From Bacteroidia bacterium (GTDB lineage Bacteria > Bacteroidota > Bacteroidia > NS11-12g > UBA9320), in contig JAOLBX010000013.1 in assembly GCA_028339355.1 (NCBI GenBank), forward strand, positions 1 to 42,433: a DNA stretch of 42,433 nt, read 5' to 3'. Positions 27,380 to 35,706 of this stretch are shown here, piece by piece. Every line of letters starts with the position of its first letter. The stretch's first letter is position 1. Both the position numbers and the translations under genes were made by a program. The notes below the pieces were generated by a model that had not been told where the DNA came from, did not search any database, and saw nothing but the letters and a program-made list of their open reading frames with translations.

Positions 27380-27853
27380 TTAAAAAATTTCTTCTTGTTG
27401 TTCTACACGAATGCCGGCAGCTACTACACTAGGTAATGTCTCAAGCCGCATGTCCTGAGTTATTTCAAACGTATATTTTCCTTTTTGGTTTAAAAATTTT
27501 CGGTGAAAGATGGGTGTCTGAAAAGTGACAATGTCACCAAGTCCACTCCCTAGCCATTTACCTGATTTCTCAGCAAGTTCTACTGGCACTTTGTGTTTTG
27601 TCGTTTTTCCGTCGGGGCTAGTGATATCCACTTTAAGGTGAATGTTGGCATAAGGATAGTCACCCGTTATTCTCAGATTGGCAGAGATAAGGTGATAGTA
27701 TCCCGGTTCACTTATTTCAAAACTATCGGTTACTATATGCTCATATTGCCACCCATTCTCAGGGATATCGTGATATCTATCTACCATTACATTTTGGTTG
27801 CATGCTACCGCAAATAAGGCAATGAAACTGAATATGAGAATGTGCTTTGTCAA
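27380..27853 (-). CDS. gldH: gliding motility lipoprotein GldH
   Basis: Lipoprotein associated with gliding and the T9SS. The signature is GWQYEHIVTDSFEI, YYHLISANLRITGDYPYANI, then GKWLGSGLGDIV, and VEQQEEIF at the end. The cysteine of LFAVAC is the lipid site. A GTG at 27862 would start a protein three residues longer, but the -7 box (plus 27862-27869) overlaps that codon, so a message could not include it. I therefore chose TTG at 27851-27853, giving MTKHILIFSFIALFAVAC. Length about 157 aa fits the family. Confidence 0.9.
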   Translation of the reverse strand: MTKHILIFSFIALFAVACNQNVMVDRYHDIPENGWQYEHIVTDSFEISEPGYYHLISANLRITGDYPYANIHLKVDITSPDGKTTKHKVPVELAEKSGKWLGSGLGDIVTFQTPIFHRKFLNQKGKYTFEITQDMRLETLPSVVAAGIRVEQQEEIF

Positions 27854-27861
27854 GTGTGACA

Positions 27862-27869
27862 CAAAGGTA
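27862..27869 (-). promoter_or_regulatory. -7 promoter element of gldH-lpdA
   Basis: TACCTTTG on the minus strand matches TAnnTTTG exactly and overlaps the annotatable GTG start of gldH. Transcription would begin near 27855, at or a few bases before the TTG start chosen for gldH. Confidence 0.55.
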
Positions 27870-27948
27870 GAAAAAAAGGAATACTAGGATGAGTAAAAGT
27901 GACATAGTATTTTGGGCACATTTGTGTAGCTGAGGTGTTGGTTTTTTA

Positions 27949-27956
27949 TATTTTTG
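27949..27956 (+). promoter_or_regulatory. -7 promoter element of the CxxC membrane protein gene
   Basis: TATTTTTG matches TAnnTTTG. It is six bases before the ATG at 27963, so the message would be leaderless or nearly so. It is divergent from the gldH promoter 80 bases away. Confidence 0.5.
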
Positions 27957-27962
27957 AGACAA

Positions 27963-28490
27963 ATGATAAAACCTATAGACCATTGTCAGCTCTGTGACCA
28001 TATGGAAATAGCTCCTGGAAAAGGGCCTGTGTGCTCACTTATTAATGAGAAACCGAGATTTAATGGCAAATGCTATGACAAAAAATACGATAAAACATTG
28101 CGAGTAAAATTAAGCAATGCTATTGAATCCTATGAAACGGTGAAATTTTCGAAAGGTGATGTAATGCTAAATTTATATACTTACCTGACTCTCGGGGTAG
28201 TCGTTATGGGCGGAGCCTATTTTTTGCACAGATTTCTTTGGGAAAGTGGCTGGTTATCAACTTTACCTTTGATAGTACTAGTGGCAGGTTTTAGCTTACT
28301 GGGCTATGCTTTAGGGCCATTCAGAAAGTATAAATCACAAATGGAGATAACTAAGCGAAGACTTGATAAAATTACTGAGATACTCAGACTGTATTCTATC
28401 TCATATAGCAACGATATAGAAATCGTAAAACGACGTCATGAAACGCCAGAAAAACAGGTGCGGTGTGTGAATTGGATTATTGAAAAATAG
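27963..28490 (+). CDS. cysteine-cluster membrane protein of unknown function
   Basis: Predicted 175 aa. The N-terminus has a four-cysteine set, HCQLCDHMEIAPGKGPVCSL then NGKCYDKKY. It resembles the small metal-binding head of Bacteroidota proteins with CxxC, GxxCxLTxxxPxF and C spacing. Two membrane helices follow (VMLNLYTYLTLGVVVMGGAY and LSTLPLIVLVAGFSLLGYAL) and a basic cytoplasmic helix (KSQMEITKRRLDKITEILRL). I chose ATG 27963 over TTG 27954 because the -7 box occupies 27949-27956. No function known. Zinc binding is inferred. Confidence 0.7.
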   Translation: MIKPIDHCQLCDHMEIAPGKGPVCSLINEKPRFNGKCYDKKYDKTLRVKLSNAIESYETVKFSKGDVMLNLYTYLTLGVVVMGGAYFLHRFLWESGWLSTLPLIVLVAGFSLLGYALGPFRKYKSQMEITKRRLDKITEILRLYSISYSNDIEIVKRRHETPEKQVRCVNWIIEK

Positions 28491-28690
28491 AAGTGGTTTT
28501 GACGGTTCTATTTGTCTACCTTAGGTAGGGTGTACTGGAATTATTACAAAGGATAACTATTCGTAGAGCTCAAGAGCTTGGATTGTCGAAAACTCATTTG
28601 ACGTGATTTTCTCGTTTTGCATTATAAATAAAGGGGGCAATCCTTCTTTTTTATTAAAGGCTTGAGCTTGAGGAAAAGTTTAAATTCAAC

Positions 28691-28722
28691 AAAAAAAGGC
28701 AGCTTGCTCCAAACAAACCACC
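28691..28722 (-). terminator. intrinsic terminator of the C1 peptidase gene
   Basis: On the minus strand GGTGGTTTG pairs with CAAGCTGCC through Watson-Crick and G-U pairs around loop TTTGGAG, followed by seven T. It lies 27 bases after the peptidase stop. The remainder of 28491-28690 shows no gene. Confidence 0.7.
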
Positions 28723-28749
28723 TTGTGAAAATTTTTCTGCAATAAAACC

Positions 28750-29958
28750 CTAGTTTCCCATCGTCTTTTTCAAACTTTTAGGTAATGCATCTTTGTGTAC
28801 CATAAAATTCATTGTTTTGTATGCCACGTATGGCATAGAGGCATAGAAATACCCGTCACAGTCATTGTGGTCCGTTCCCCAGCTGTTTTTTACGATAAAG
28901 TACTCATTACCTAATTGGTCAGATACTATTCCGGTGAAGTGCATCCCATGGTCGTCTGTAGTAAGGTAATTATCAAACCCTAACTGACGCAGCTCTTGCG
29001 TTATTTCGAGTTCTTTTCCTGGAGAGTCAAATTGAGATCCAGACTTATCTGCACCCGCATCATTGAAATGCTTGTTGTCTTTTCCTTTTACTTTTAGATC
29101 TTCATCATTCTTAGGCACTATAGCCAGTCCATTTTTAAAACTGAATCCTTTTTCACTCACATCTGCTGCCCATCCTATAGAGTAACCACTCATTACAGAT
29201 GATCTCATTAAGCTCATCATCTCGTCCATAGGTAAATTATAAGCACTTGCCCATATCCAGTTGTCTGGCACTTCCAAAACGAAATTTGTGTAAAAAGGGT
29301 GGTGGGTAAATGAAGTGATAATCACATAATCATCCATGTTCATATCCAAGCTTTTAGCAAAACTCATAGGAGTATAGCTTGCACCTTTGTATGTGAAATT
29401 AGTTGGCACAGCTCCTAAATACGCATCTAGGACCGCATTGAATGCTTTTTCCCAACTGGTAGTGAGATGACCTTGTTTGTTTGCTATTACTGCATCTAGT
29501 ATCCCTTTTAGAGCGGCTTCCATCTCGCTATGGTTATGCTTGTCTAGACCATAGTCAAGTCCTTTGTATGCTTCCTGTGGAACGATACCATATTTCTTTA
29601 TCACGTGTGGAATATCGTGAAAAGCACCTCCTTGACTGAAATTTGCAGTACCATGCATTCTTACATAGTTTTCAGCTTTGTCTTCATATGCCTTACGCAC
29701 TATATACATTTCACTGAGTTTATGAGTGCCTTTGCCCATTCTCATTAGTTCACTTTCCATAAAACTAAGAGCTGAAAAACTCCAGCAAGTACCTGTTCTA
29801 TTTTGATTTTGAACCTCGTTGGCTTCTATATCTTTCTTAATTGTAAAGATGTAATTGCCATCTTTTTTGTTTCGAAGGGTGTCTTGTGCTTTCAGTTGAT
29901 ACTGAAAAAGGAAAAGACTACTTACTAATATCGCTGAGATGAATGAAAATTTGTTCAT
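28750..29958 (-). CDS. secreted C1B-type cysteine aminopeptidase (bleomycin hydrolase family)
   Basis: Papain-fold peptidase of 402 aa exported by a signal peptide (MNKFSFISAILVSSLFLF to LKAQ). Catalytic residues are visible: Cys58 in GTCWSF, His340 in DDHGMHFTG and Asn358 in VKNSWG. The layout matches the bleomycin hydrolase/PepC clade, which trims peptides from the N-terminus. Unlike cytosolic PepC, this member is secreted, probably to the periplasm since there is no T9SS tail. I chose ATG 29956-29958 because it begins the signal peptide; the ATG at 29976 adds six residues. It is divergent from the M1 aminopeptidase gene, 88 bases away. Confidence 0.9.
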   Translation of the reverse strand: MNKFSFISAILVSSLFLFQYQLKAQDTLRNKKDGNYIFTIKKDIEANEVQNQNRTGTCWSFSALSFMESELMRMGKGTHKLSEMYIVRKAYEDKAENYVRMHGTANFSQGGAFHDIPHVIKKYGIVPQEAYKGLDYGLDKHNHSEMEAALKGILDAVIANKQGHLTTSWEKAFNAVLDAYLGAVPTNFTYKGASYTPMSFAKSLDMNMDDYVIITSFTHHPFYTNFVLEVPDNWIWASAYNLPMDEMMSLMRSSVMSGYSIGWAADVSEKGFSFKNGLAIVPKNDEDLKVKGKDNKHFNDAGADKSGSQFDSPGKELEITQELRQLGFDNYLTTDDHGMHFTGIVSDQLGNEYFIVKNSWGTDHNDCDGYFYASMPYVAYKTMNFMVHKDALPKSLKKTMGN

Positions 29959-30028
29959 AAGGGTGGCAAAATACATATTAATACTAAAATATGATGGAGA
30001 AAATCGACTAACAAATCACGTGGTTACA

Positions 30029-30036
30029 TAAGTTTG
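30029..30036 (+). promoter_or_regulatory. -7 promoter element of the M1 aminopeptidase gene
   Basis: TAAGTTTG matches TAnnTTTG. Ten bases separate it from the ATG, so the leader would be five bases or fewer. Confidence 0.55.
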
Positions 30037-30046
30037 TAGTTCCTCA

Positions 30047-31966
30047 ATGAGAAAATTAGCTTTTTTAGCCTTTATAATACTTGCTAGCATGACCCGTGCT
30101 CAAGTAATGGAGGCTATTGTGAAAGGGGAGAAAGCGTCTTTTATAGCAAAGAAAAACTTCAAATCGAAGCGTAGTGGCCAAGCATATGATATTGTTTACC
30201 AGAAGCTAAAATTGAACATTGACCCGAATCCAGCATTTCGCAATATATACGGGAGTGTGTATTCTGAGCTTGTCGCACTAGAAGACGAATTTAGCTTGTT
30301 TGCTTTTGACCTAGACAGCCGGATGACTGTGGATTCGGTCGTTTATAGTGATTCTAGCATTTCTTTCATACACGCAAATGATGAGGTGCTAATCGACGTT
30401 CCCTCTCAAGCCCAAGGGAGTAAAATAGACGTTGAGGTGTTTTATAAAGGAGATCCTAGTCAGAATGAACAGAAAGGGTTTAGCTATGATTATCAACTGG
30501 CAGGCCCAATAGCTTGGTCTTTGTCTCAGCCCTACGGGGCATATGGATGGTGGCCTTGTAAGCAGCAGCTTGAGGATAAAATAGACTCTATAGATTTAGA
30601 AATAACGATACCAAAGAATAATAAAGCTGCAAGCCTAGGACTTCTGCATCGAGTTGATACTTTGGCAGATAGTAGCTTGGTTTTTCATTGGAAGCATCGC
30701 TACCCAGTAGCTACTTACCTTGTAGCAGTTGCTGTGTCTAATTATTATGAAGAGAGTCATTATATACATTTGAGTGATGGAGATAGCGTGTTTCATTTAG
30801 ATTACATTTATCCGTCTTATAAGTCCCAGGCAGATATTCTCAGATGGGAGATAGATGGAATGATGCGTGGTTTTGACAGCCTCTTTGGCCATTATCCTTT
30901 CAGAGAAGAAAAATATGGTCACGCCATGTTTGCTAGAGGAGGAGGTATGGAGCATCAAACAATGAGTTTTATGGGATCGTTGGATTTTGACCTAATGGCA
31001 CATGAACTCGGTCATCAGTGGTTTGGAGATAAAATTACATGTAAGAACTGGCAAGACCTGTGGCTCAATGAGGGCTGGGCTACCTATACCAATGCACTTG
31101 CAAGAGAACTAGTGAAGGATGATTCTACGTTTTTAGCCTTTATCAGTAACGCTCTCAGTGACGTATTGGACGAGGATGACGGATCAGTGTTTGCCTATGA
31201 TACCAGTATAGTCAGATCACTTTTCAGTGGAAGATTAAGGTATTATAAAGGGAGCCTAGTGCTCCATCAGCTGAGGTGGGAAGTAGGAGACGATGCTTTT
31301 TTTGAGGGCACAAGAAACTATATGGCAAATGCTGAGTATTGTTATGGTTTCGCAGAAACTATAGATTTTCAGGAGGCAATCGAAGAGGCAAGTGGCAAAG
31401 ACCTAGATGGTTTTTTTGATAGGTATATTTACAAAGAAGGTTTTCCGATAGTTCTATCTAATTGGAATAGAGTAACCAACAAGCGAATCAAACTGGATAT
31501 TTCGCAAGAAACTTCGCATCCTTCGGTCTCGTTTTTTCCACTGAAAATAGAGTATCAAGCACTAGGGGAAGGGAGGGACACCTTTTTTGTGGTAGACCTT
31601 TCAGATTCTGAGCAAGAGTTTGACATCGATTTGGGTTTTAAGGTAACAGAACTTAGGTACGATCCGCGTATGTGGCTGCTAGCTAGAGGCAATATATTTG
31701 AAAAAAGCCATTCGGATTTATCCAATATTAATGTTTTCCCGAATCCAAGTGGTCAGTCCATTTCTCTTCTTGTTCAAGAGAAAAAAATAGACTCGATAGA
31801 ACTATTGGACCTGCAAGGAAGAGTGATCCAATCTATGAAGGTAACCGAATTAAAGAGTGGACAAACAAATGTAGATTTAAGTGGATTGGCAAATGGCATC
31901 TACCTCTTAAGAGCGTATAGTGGCAACGAAACGCTAGTTTCAAAGTTTATGAAACGAGGGCAATAA
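30047..31966 (+). CDS. secreted M1 family metallo-aminopeptidase with T9SS sorting domain
   Basis: Zinc aminopeptidase of 639 aa. Signal peptide MRKLAFLAFIILASMTRAQ. The substrate N-terminus motif is GGGMEHQ (Glu302). Zinc ligands are in HELGHQWFGD (His319, His323, catalytic Glu320), with the third ligand Glu342 in LWLNEGWATY. The last 80 residues are a type A C-terminal sorting domain: INVFPNPSGQSISL, IELLDLQGRVIQ, DLSGLANGIYLLRAYSG and a basic end KFMKRGQ. So the enzyme should pass through the SprA translocon in this window and be released or anchored at the surface. It probably feeds on extracellular peptides. Intact. Confidence 0.95.
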   Translation: MRKLAFLAFIILASMTRAQVMEAIVKGEKASFIAKKNFKSKRSGQAYDIVYQKLKLNIDPNPAFRNIYGSVYSELVALEDEFSLFAFDLDSRMTVDSVVYSDSSISFIHANDEVLIDVPSQAQGSKIDVEVFYKGDPSQNEQKGFSYDYQLAGPIAWSLSQPYGAYGWWPCKQQLEDKIDSIDLEITIPKNNKAASLGLLHRVDTLADSSLVFHWKHRYPVATYLVAVAVSNYYEESHYIHLSDGDSVFHLDYIYPSYKSQADILRWEIDGMMRGFDSLFGHYPFREEKYGHAMFARGGGMEHQTMSFMGSLDFDLMAHELGHQWFGDKITCKNWQDLWLNEGWATYTNALARELVKDDSTFLAFISNALSDVLDEDDGSVFAYDTSIVRSLFSGRLRYYKGSLVLHQLRWEVGDDAFFEGTRNYMANAEYCYGFAETIDFQEAIEEASGKDLDGFFDRYIYKEGFPIVLSNWNRVTNKRIKLDISQETSHPSVSFFPLKIEYQALGEGRDTFFVVDLSDSEQEFDIDLGFKVTELRYDPRMWLLARGNIFEKSHSDLSNINVFPNPSGQSISLLVQEKKIDSIELLDLQGRVIQSMKVTELKSGQTNVDLSGLANGIYLLRAYSGNETLVSKFMKRGQ

Positions 31967-31980
31967 AAGGTCTAGGTTTT

Positions 31981-32745
31981 TCATTCTACTTCCACAATCA
32001 TTACTCCAAATTGACCATCCGTTTGTTCGAATATTTTGGACGGCAGAAATGTGCGAGAAACGAATCCATCTAGATAGAGTAAATTCTTATATTCTCTTGC
32101 CTTGAAAAAATCAGCCGTTGCATACAAGTTCACTCGCACCTTACTCATTGCAAAAAGTGCATTACCGTTTGGTAAAATGCCAACTCCATTGCGAACATGT
32201 AACGATGTAGATTGTGGTCCGAAATTGGAGTTTAAGGTGTCATTATGAACAAGCATAGGTCCGGACTGCGTTGCGTAATTCACGGTCGAGTTGTTTTTAA
32301 AGTTTTGAGTAATTGCAACATCTGCATTACCTTCTTTATCGACATAGAAAATACCATTGGGCGGCATATAGAAATTGCCATATCTAGATATTGCTTTTTT
32401 TATAGGAGAAAGGATTTCTTCATTTTTAATATATAATCCTAATGGGGTAAAATCTTTGGTGAACATACCCCCATTCATCGCAAATAGAAGTGTTTTGCCT
32501 CGAGACTCTATATCCAATCGTATATTATCAAAGGTTTTATAGATTTGGTTTTTGCTCGATTTCCAAACTAGTCGGAGGTCTGCTTAAGTATCTACTTCAT
32601 GATCGATAAATCGACTATCATCTATTCCAAAGGTTTGAGTTTTATTGGTACTTGTACTAGCAGAAGTGTTGTAAGCTAGTGTTAAATTAACTGAAACAAT
32701 GACAATCAAAAAATACCGGAAAGCTACTTTTAAATTGGCGATCAC
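31981..32745 (-). pseudogene. phosphodiester glycosidase (NAGPA-domain) protein interrupted by an in-frame TAA
   Basis: The 178-residue part from 32517 to the stop at 31981 has the NAGPA/DUF2233 pattern: LLFAMNGGMFTKDFTPLGLY, PPNGIFYVDKEG, TQSGPMLVH, NGVGILPNG and LYLDGFVSR. The same frame continues upstream through ADLRLVWKSSKNQIYKTFDN to a TAA at 32584-32586, and beyond it FIDHEVDT and a signal peptide (VAFRYFLIVIVSVNLTLA). A GTG at 32743-32745 fits as start. Family members read straight through this point, so the TAA splits a gene of about 250 aa. Gpx ends eight bases upstream, so the two form an operon. Decay, or one base error. Confidence 0.8.
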
Positions 32746-32752
32746 CAATTAA

Positions 32753-33370
32753 TTATTTTAGTATGTCTGCAAGAAGCTCTTTTCCCATTGGCTCTACTTT
32801 GGAGCCATAGTACTTTATGAACTTACCGTTTTCATCAACCAAGAACTTGTTGAAATTCCAAGTCACTTTGTATTCTTCTAACTCGTTAGTTTCTTTATTT
32901 GTGAGCCAAGTATATATTTCATTTTGACTGCTTCCCTTTACGTCTATCTTCGTGGTAATCGGAAAGGTAACACCATAATTTTTTTGACAAAATGCTGCTA
33001 TTTCTTCCTTGCCTCCTGGCTCTTGACCGAGAAACTGATTGCACGGGAATCCAATGATTTGAACCTTATCTCCGTGCAGCTCATTCAGTTTTTGTAAACC
33101 TTCGTACTGAGGAGTAAAACCACATTTAGAAGCAACGTTTACTATCAGTATTTTTTTGCCTTTGTAGTCAGACATTTTTAATGTAGACTGTTCATCTAAG
33201 GTAGGAATAGTGAAATAATGAAAGTTCTTAATGGCTATTACATCAGATGAGTTAGAACTTGTTATCTCTCCTTTTGCAGTATTATTTGATTCCTGAGCTT
33301 GTTCAGTTTTTGATTGAGTAGAACATTGTGCTAGAACAAGGGACAAAAGTATTAATGCTATTTTATTCAT
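32753..33370 (-). CDS. glutathione peroxidase-family thiol peroxidase, lipoprotein
   Basis: Thioredoxin-fold peroxidase of 205 aa that reduces hydroperoxides, in bacteria usually with thioredoxin. Catalytic Cys83 in NVASKCGFT, Gln112 in PCNQFLGQEPG, Trp171 and Asn172 in TWNFNKF. The N-terminus is a lipoprotein signal with LAQC (Cys16), followed by a Ser/Asn/Thr linker to residue 45, so the enzyme is periplasmic and lipid-anchored. I start at ATG 33368-33370; an upstream in-frame ATG at 33391 would add seven residues before the signal peptide. Operon with the broken glycosidase gene downstream. Confidence 0.92.
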   Translation of the reverse strand: MNKIALILLSLVLAQCSTQSKTEQAQESNNTAKGEITSSNSSDVIAIKNFHYFTIPTLDEQSTLKMSDYKGKKILIVNVASKCGFTPQYEGLQKLNELHGDKVQIIGFPCNQFLGQEPGGKEEIAAFCQKNYGVTFPITTKIDVKGSSQNEIYTWLTNKETNELEEYKVTWNFNKFLVDENGKFIKYYGSKVEPMGKELLADILK

Positions 33371-33610
33371 AATAGTGGAACAATAATACAAACTGTATGT
33401 TTGTCAAAGGCATTTCTTTATTTAGGTTGTATAGATTTTAGTGACAGAATTGTACCTAATGAGTAAGGATAATTGATTGAACCGAAGCAATAACATTTTA
33501 GCGAAATTATTAGGCCTTCGTTTTATCAAGTTAGTAATTCAAATTATAAAATGATTCAGGTAGTCTTGATACTTATTTCGAAAAATATCTAGTATGTATA
33601 GAACAGAAAC

Positions 33611-33642
33611 AAAAAAGCCTGCTTCACATTGTGAAACAGGCT
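33611..33642 (-). terminator. intrinsic terminator of the fasciclin-domain gene
   Basis: On the minus strand AGCCTGTTTCAC and GTGAAGCAGGCT pair around AAT with one mismatch, followed by six T. It lies 28 bases after the stop codon. The 33371-33610 interval holds no gene that I can support. Confidence 0.85.
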
Positions 33643-33669
33643 CCTTGGTCTATAAAATATCTTCTGTCA

Positions 33670-34635
33670 TTACTCTAATGGAAGAATTACACTATTAATA
33701 GCGTGTATAACTCCATTGCTAGTTTGAACGTTCGCTAGAGCAACAGAACTTTCTCTTCCACCTTTATCAGTAATCACTACTCCATTAGCTGTGTTAAATT
33801 TAATAATGCTTCCTTCAAAAGTAGTTTGTTCAGAACCATCAGTGATTTCGCTGGAGGTAATATTACTCCCTGCTATTACGTGGTACTTAAGAACCGCTTC
33901 TAAGGTGCCTACTGGAATATCTGCAAGTCCGTTCCACTCCTCATTTGAACCTAGAAGTGCTACAAATGCGTCATCTGTTGGAGCAAAAACTGTAAACGGT
34001 CCTTCTCCGCTGAGAATTTCTACGAAATCTGCGTTTAGTCTTTTATCAGTAAGTGCCTGAACAAGAATACTGAAGGATGGATTTGCTACGGCAGCATCTA
34101 CTACGTTTGGCACCAAAAGAACTTTGTCGATTACATGTACTACTCCATTGTCAGCATCTACATTTGGAGTGATTACGTTTGCTCGATTGTTGAGTAGTAC
34201 TCCTGAAGTTAAATCTACAAGTAAGGAAACTTTGGTTTCTTTTGGACCATTCGCAAGAGTAGAAACATATCCTGCTTCTAAGTCCGCAGAGGTTACTTTA
34301 CCGCTAATTACATGGTTCAATAAAATTTGAGTTAGTTGGTCATCAGTTACCTTATCTAAACCGTCTATCTTAAGTTCAGTAAGAAGTGCATCAAATGCTT
34401 CATTGGTGGGGGCAAAAACCGTGAACGGTCCTTCCCCTTCTAAGGTAGAGATTAGATCCGCACGATCTAAAGCTGCTGCCAAAGTAGTGAAATCGTCACC
34501 TTTAGCAATATCAGCAATAGTATTAGAAGTGGAAGTAGGAGTAGGTGTTGTTTCATCATCTGATTCATCCGAACAGCCTACGAAGAAAAAAGAAACTGCG
34601 ATTAGCAGTGCGTAAATTGAAATACTTTTAGTCAT
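33670..34635 (-). CDS. lipoprotein with two fasciclin (FAS1) domains
   Basis: Predicted 321 aa. Signal peptide with lipobox VGC (VSFFFVGCSDESDDE), then a Thr/Pro/Ser linker. Two FAS1 domains follow, each with GEGPFTVFAPTNEAF or GEGPFTVFAPTDDAF near the start and VHVIDKVLLVP or IHAINSVILPLE at the end. FAS1 modules mediate adhesion to polysaccharide or protein. The acidic SDESDDE after the Cys may act as a surface export signal in Bacteroidota, which would put the protein on the outer face. I start at ATG 34633-34635; the longer upstream frame lacks a signal peptide. Terminator downstream. Confidence 0.92.
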   Translation of the reverse strand: MTKSISIYALLIAVSFFFVGCSDESDDETTPTPTSTSNTIADIAKGDDFTTLAAALDRADLISTLEGEGPFTVFAPTNEAFDALLTELKIDGLDKVTDDQLTQILLNHVISGKVTSADLEAGYVSTLANGPKETKVSLLVDLTSGVLLNNRANVITPNVDADNGVVHVIDKVLLVPNVVDAAVANPSFSILVQALTDKRLNADFVEILSGEGPFTVFAPTDDAFVALLGSNEEWNGLADIPVGTLEAVLKYHVIAGSNITSSEITDGSEQTTFEGSIIKFNTANGVVITDKGGRESSVALANVQTSNGVIHAINSVILPLE

Positions 34636-34795
34636 GTTGTTTTTTATAATTGATCTTATATAAGGTGAACAACGATGTTTGTTTAATGTTTTTGGGTTTT
34701 TGTTAAACAAAGTCAAAAGAATGTCATTAGAATTATGTTTTCTTACGACAACAAAATGAAAATATAGAATTGCTTTAGATTGTTCTTCGACTAAT

Positions 34796-35704
34796 CTATC
34801 CGTTCACTTCTTCAAGTATTCCTAGATAGTTTACATATCTAGTTACACTTATATCACCCGATTCTAACGCTTCTCTAATTCGACATTGCGGTTCTTCAGT
34901 GTGCAAGCAGTTGCTAAATTTACATTGAGATAACAAAGCTTGCATTTCGGGAAAGTAATGAGATACTTGATTTGGCTCTATGTTTACCATACCAAAATCT
35001 TTGATTCCTGGGGTGTCTATAATGCGACATCCATTCTCTCCTACAAACATTTGAGCAAATGTAGTGGTATGCCTACCCTTGTTATATGATTTGGAAATAG
35101 CACTTACTTTTTGATTACTGTCCGGCAATAGAGCATTGATTAGAGTAGACTTACCTACACCAGAATTGCCTGCAAGTAGCACACATTTATCAGCTACCAA
35201 ATTTTTAATCATGGATACATCTTCAGTGTCTAAAAAACTTACATTATAAATATTATAACCTATATGCGGATATAGATTCATTAGCATTTTGCGATGCGAA
35301 TTCGCTTTTTTAGAGTCGAGATCTTTTTTGTTTAAGAGTATAGAAATTGGTATTTGATAAGCTTCTGCTGTAGCAAGAAATCGGTCTATAAAACCCTGCG
35401 GGGTATGAGGATTAGCTGGGGCAATTATAAGAAATGCATGGTCTATGTTAGCAGCTATGATTTGAAATTGCTTGCTAAGTTTATTGGATTTGCGGACTAT
35501 GCAATTCTTCCTGTCGCAGATTTCACGAATGGAATATTCTTCCTCTACAAAATCTAGGAGGACTTCATCTCCTACGACCACAGGATTTGTACTTTTTATA
35601 TCAAGTGTTCTTATTTTTCCTCTTAATCGAGCATCTATTTCTACACCACTATCCAAAATGACTTTGTACCAGCTTCCTGTAGATTTACTTACGATGCCTT
35701 GCAT
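34796..35704 (-). CDS. rsgA: ribosome small-subunit-dependent GTPase RsgA
   Basis: Circularly permuted GTPase that checks late 30S ribosome maturation. N-terminal OB fold, then the G4 motif NKKD (125-128) before G1 GNSGVGKST (179-187) and G3 DTPG (230-233). The C-terminal zinc knuckle has Cys261, Cys266, His268 and Cys274. Length 302 aa is normal. Its ATG is two bases after the metF stop, so it is translated from the long minus-strand message as its last gene. Confidence 0.96.
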   Translation of the reverse strand: MQGIVSKSTGSWYKVILDSGVEIDARLRGKIRTLDIKSTNPVVVGDEVLLDFVEEEYSIREICDRKNCIVRKSNKLSKQFQIIAANIDHAFLIIAPANPHTPQGFIDRFLATAEAYQIPISILLNKKDLDSKKANSHRKMLMNLYPHIGYNIYNVSFLDTEDVSMIKNLVADKCVLLAGNSGVGKSTLINALLPDSNQKVSAISKSYNKGRHTTTFAQMFVGENGCRIIDTPGIKDFGMVNIEPNQVSHYFPEMQALLSQCKFSNCLHTEEPQCRIREALESGDISVTRYVNYLGILEEVNG

Positions 35705-35706
35705 TG

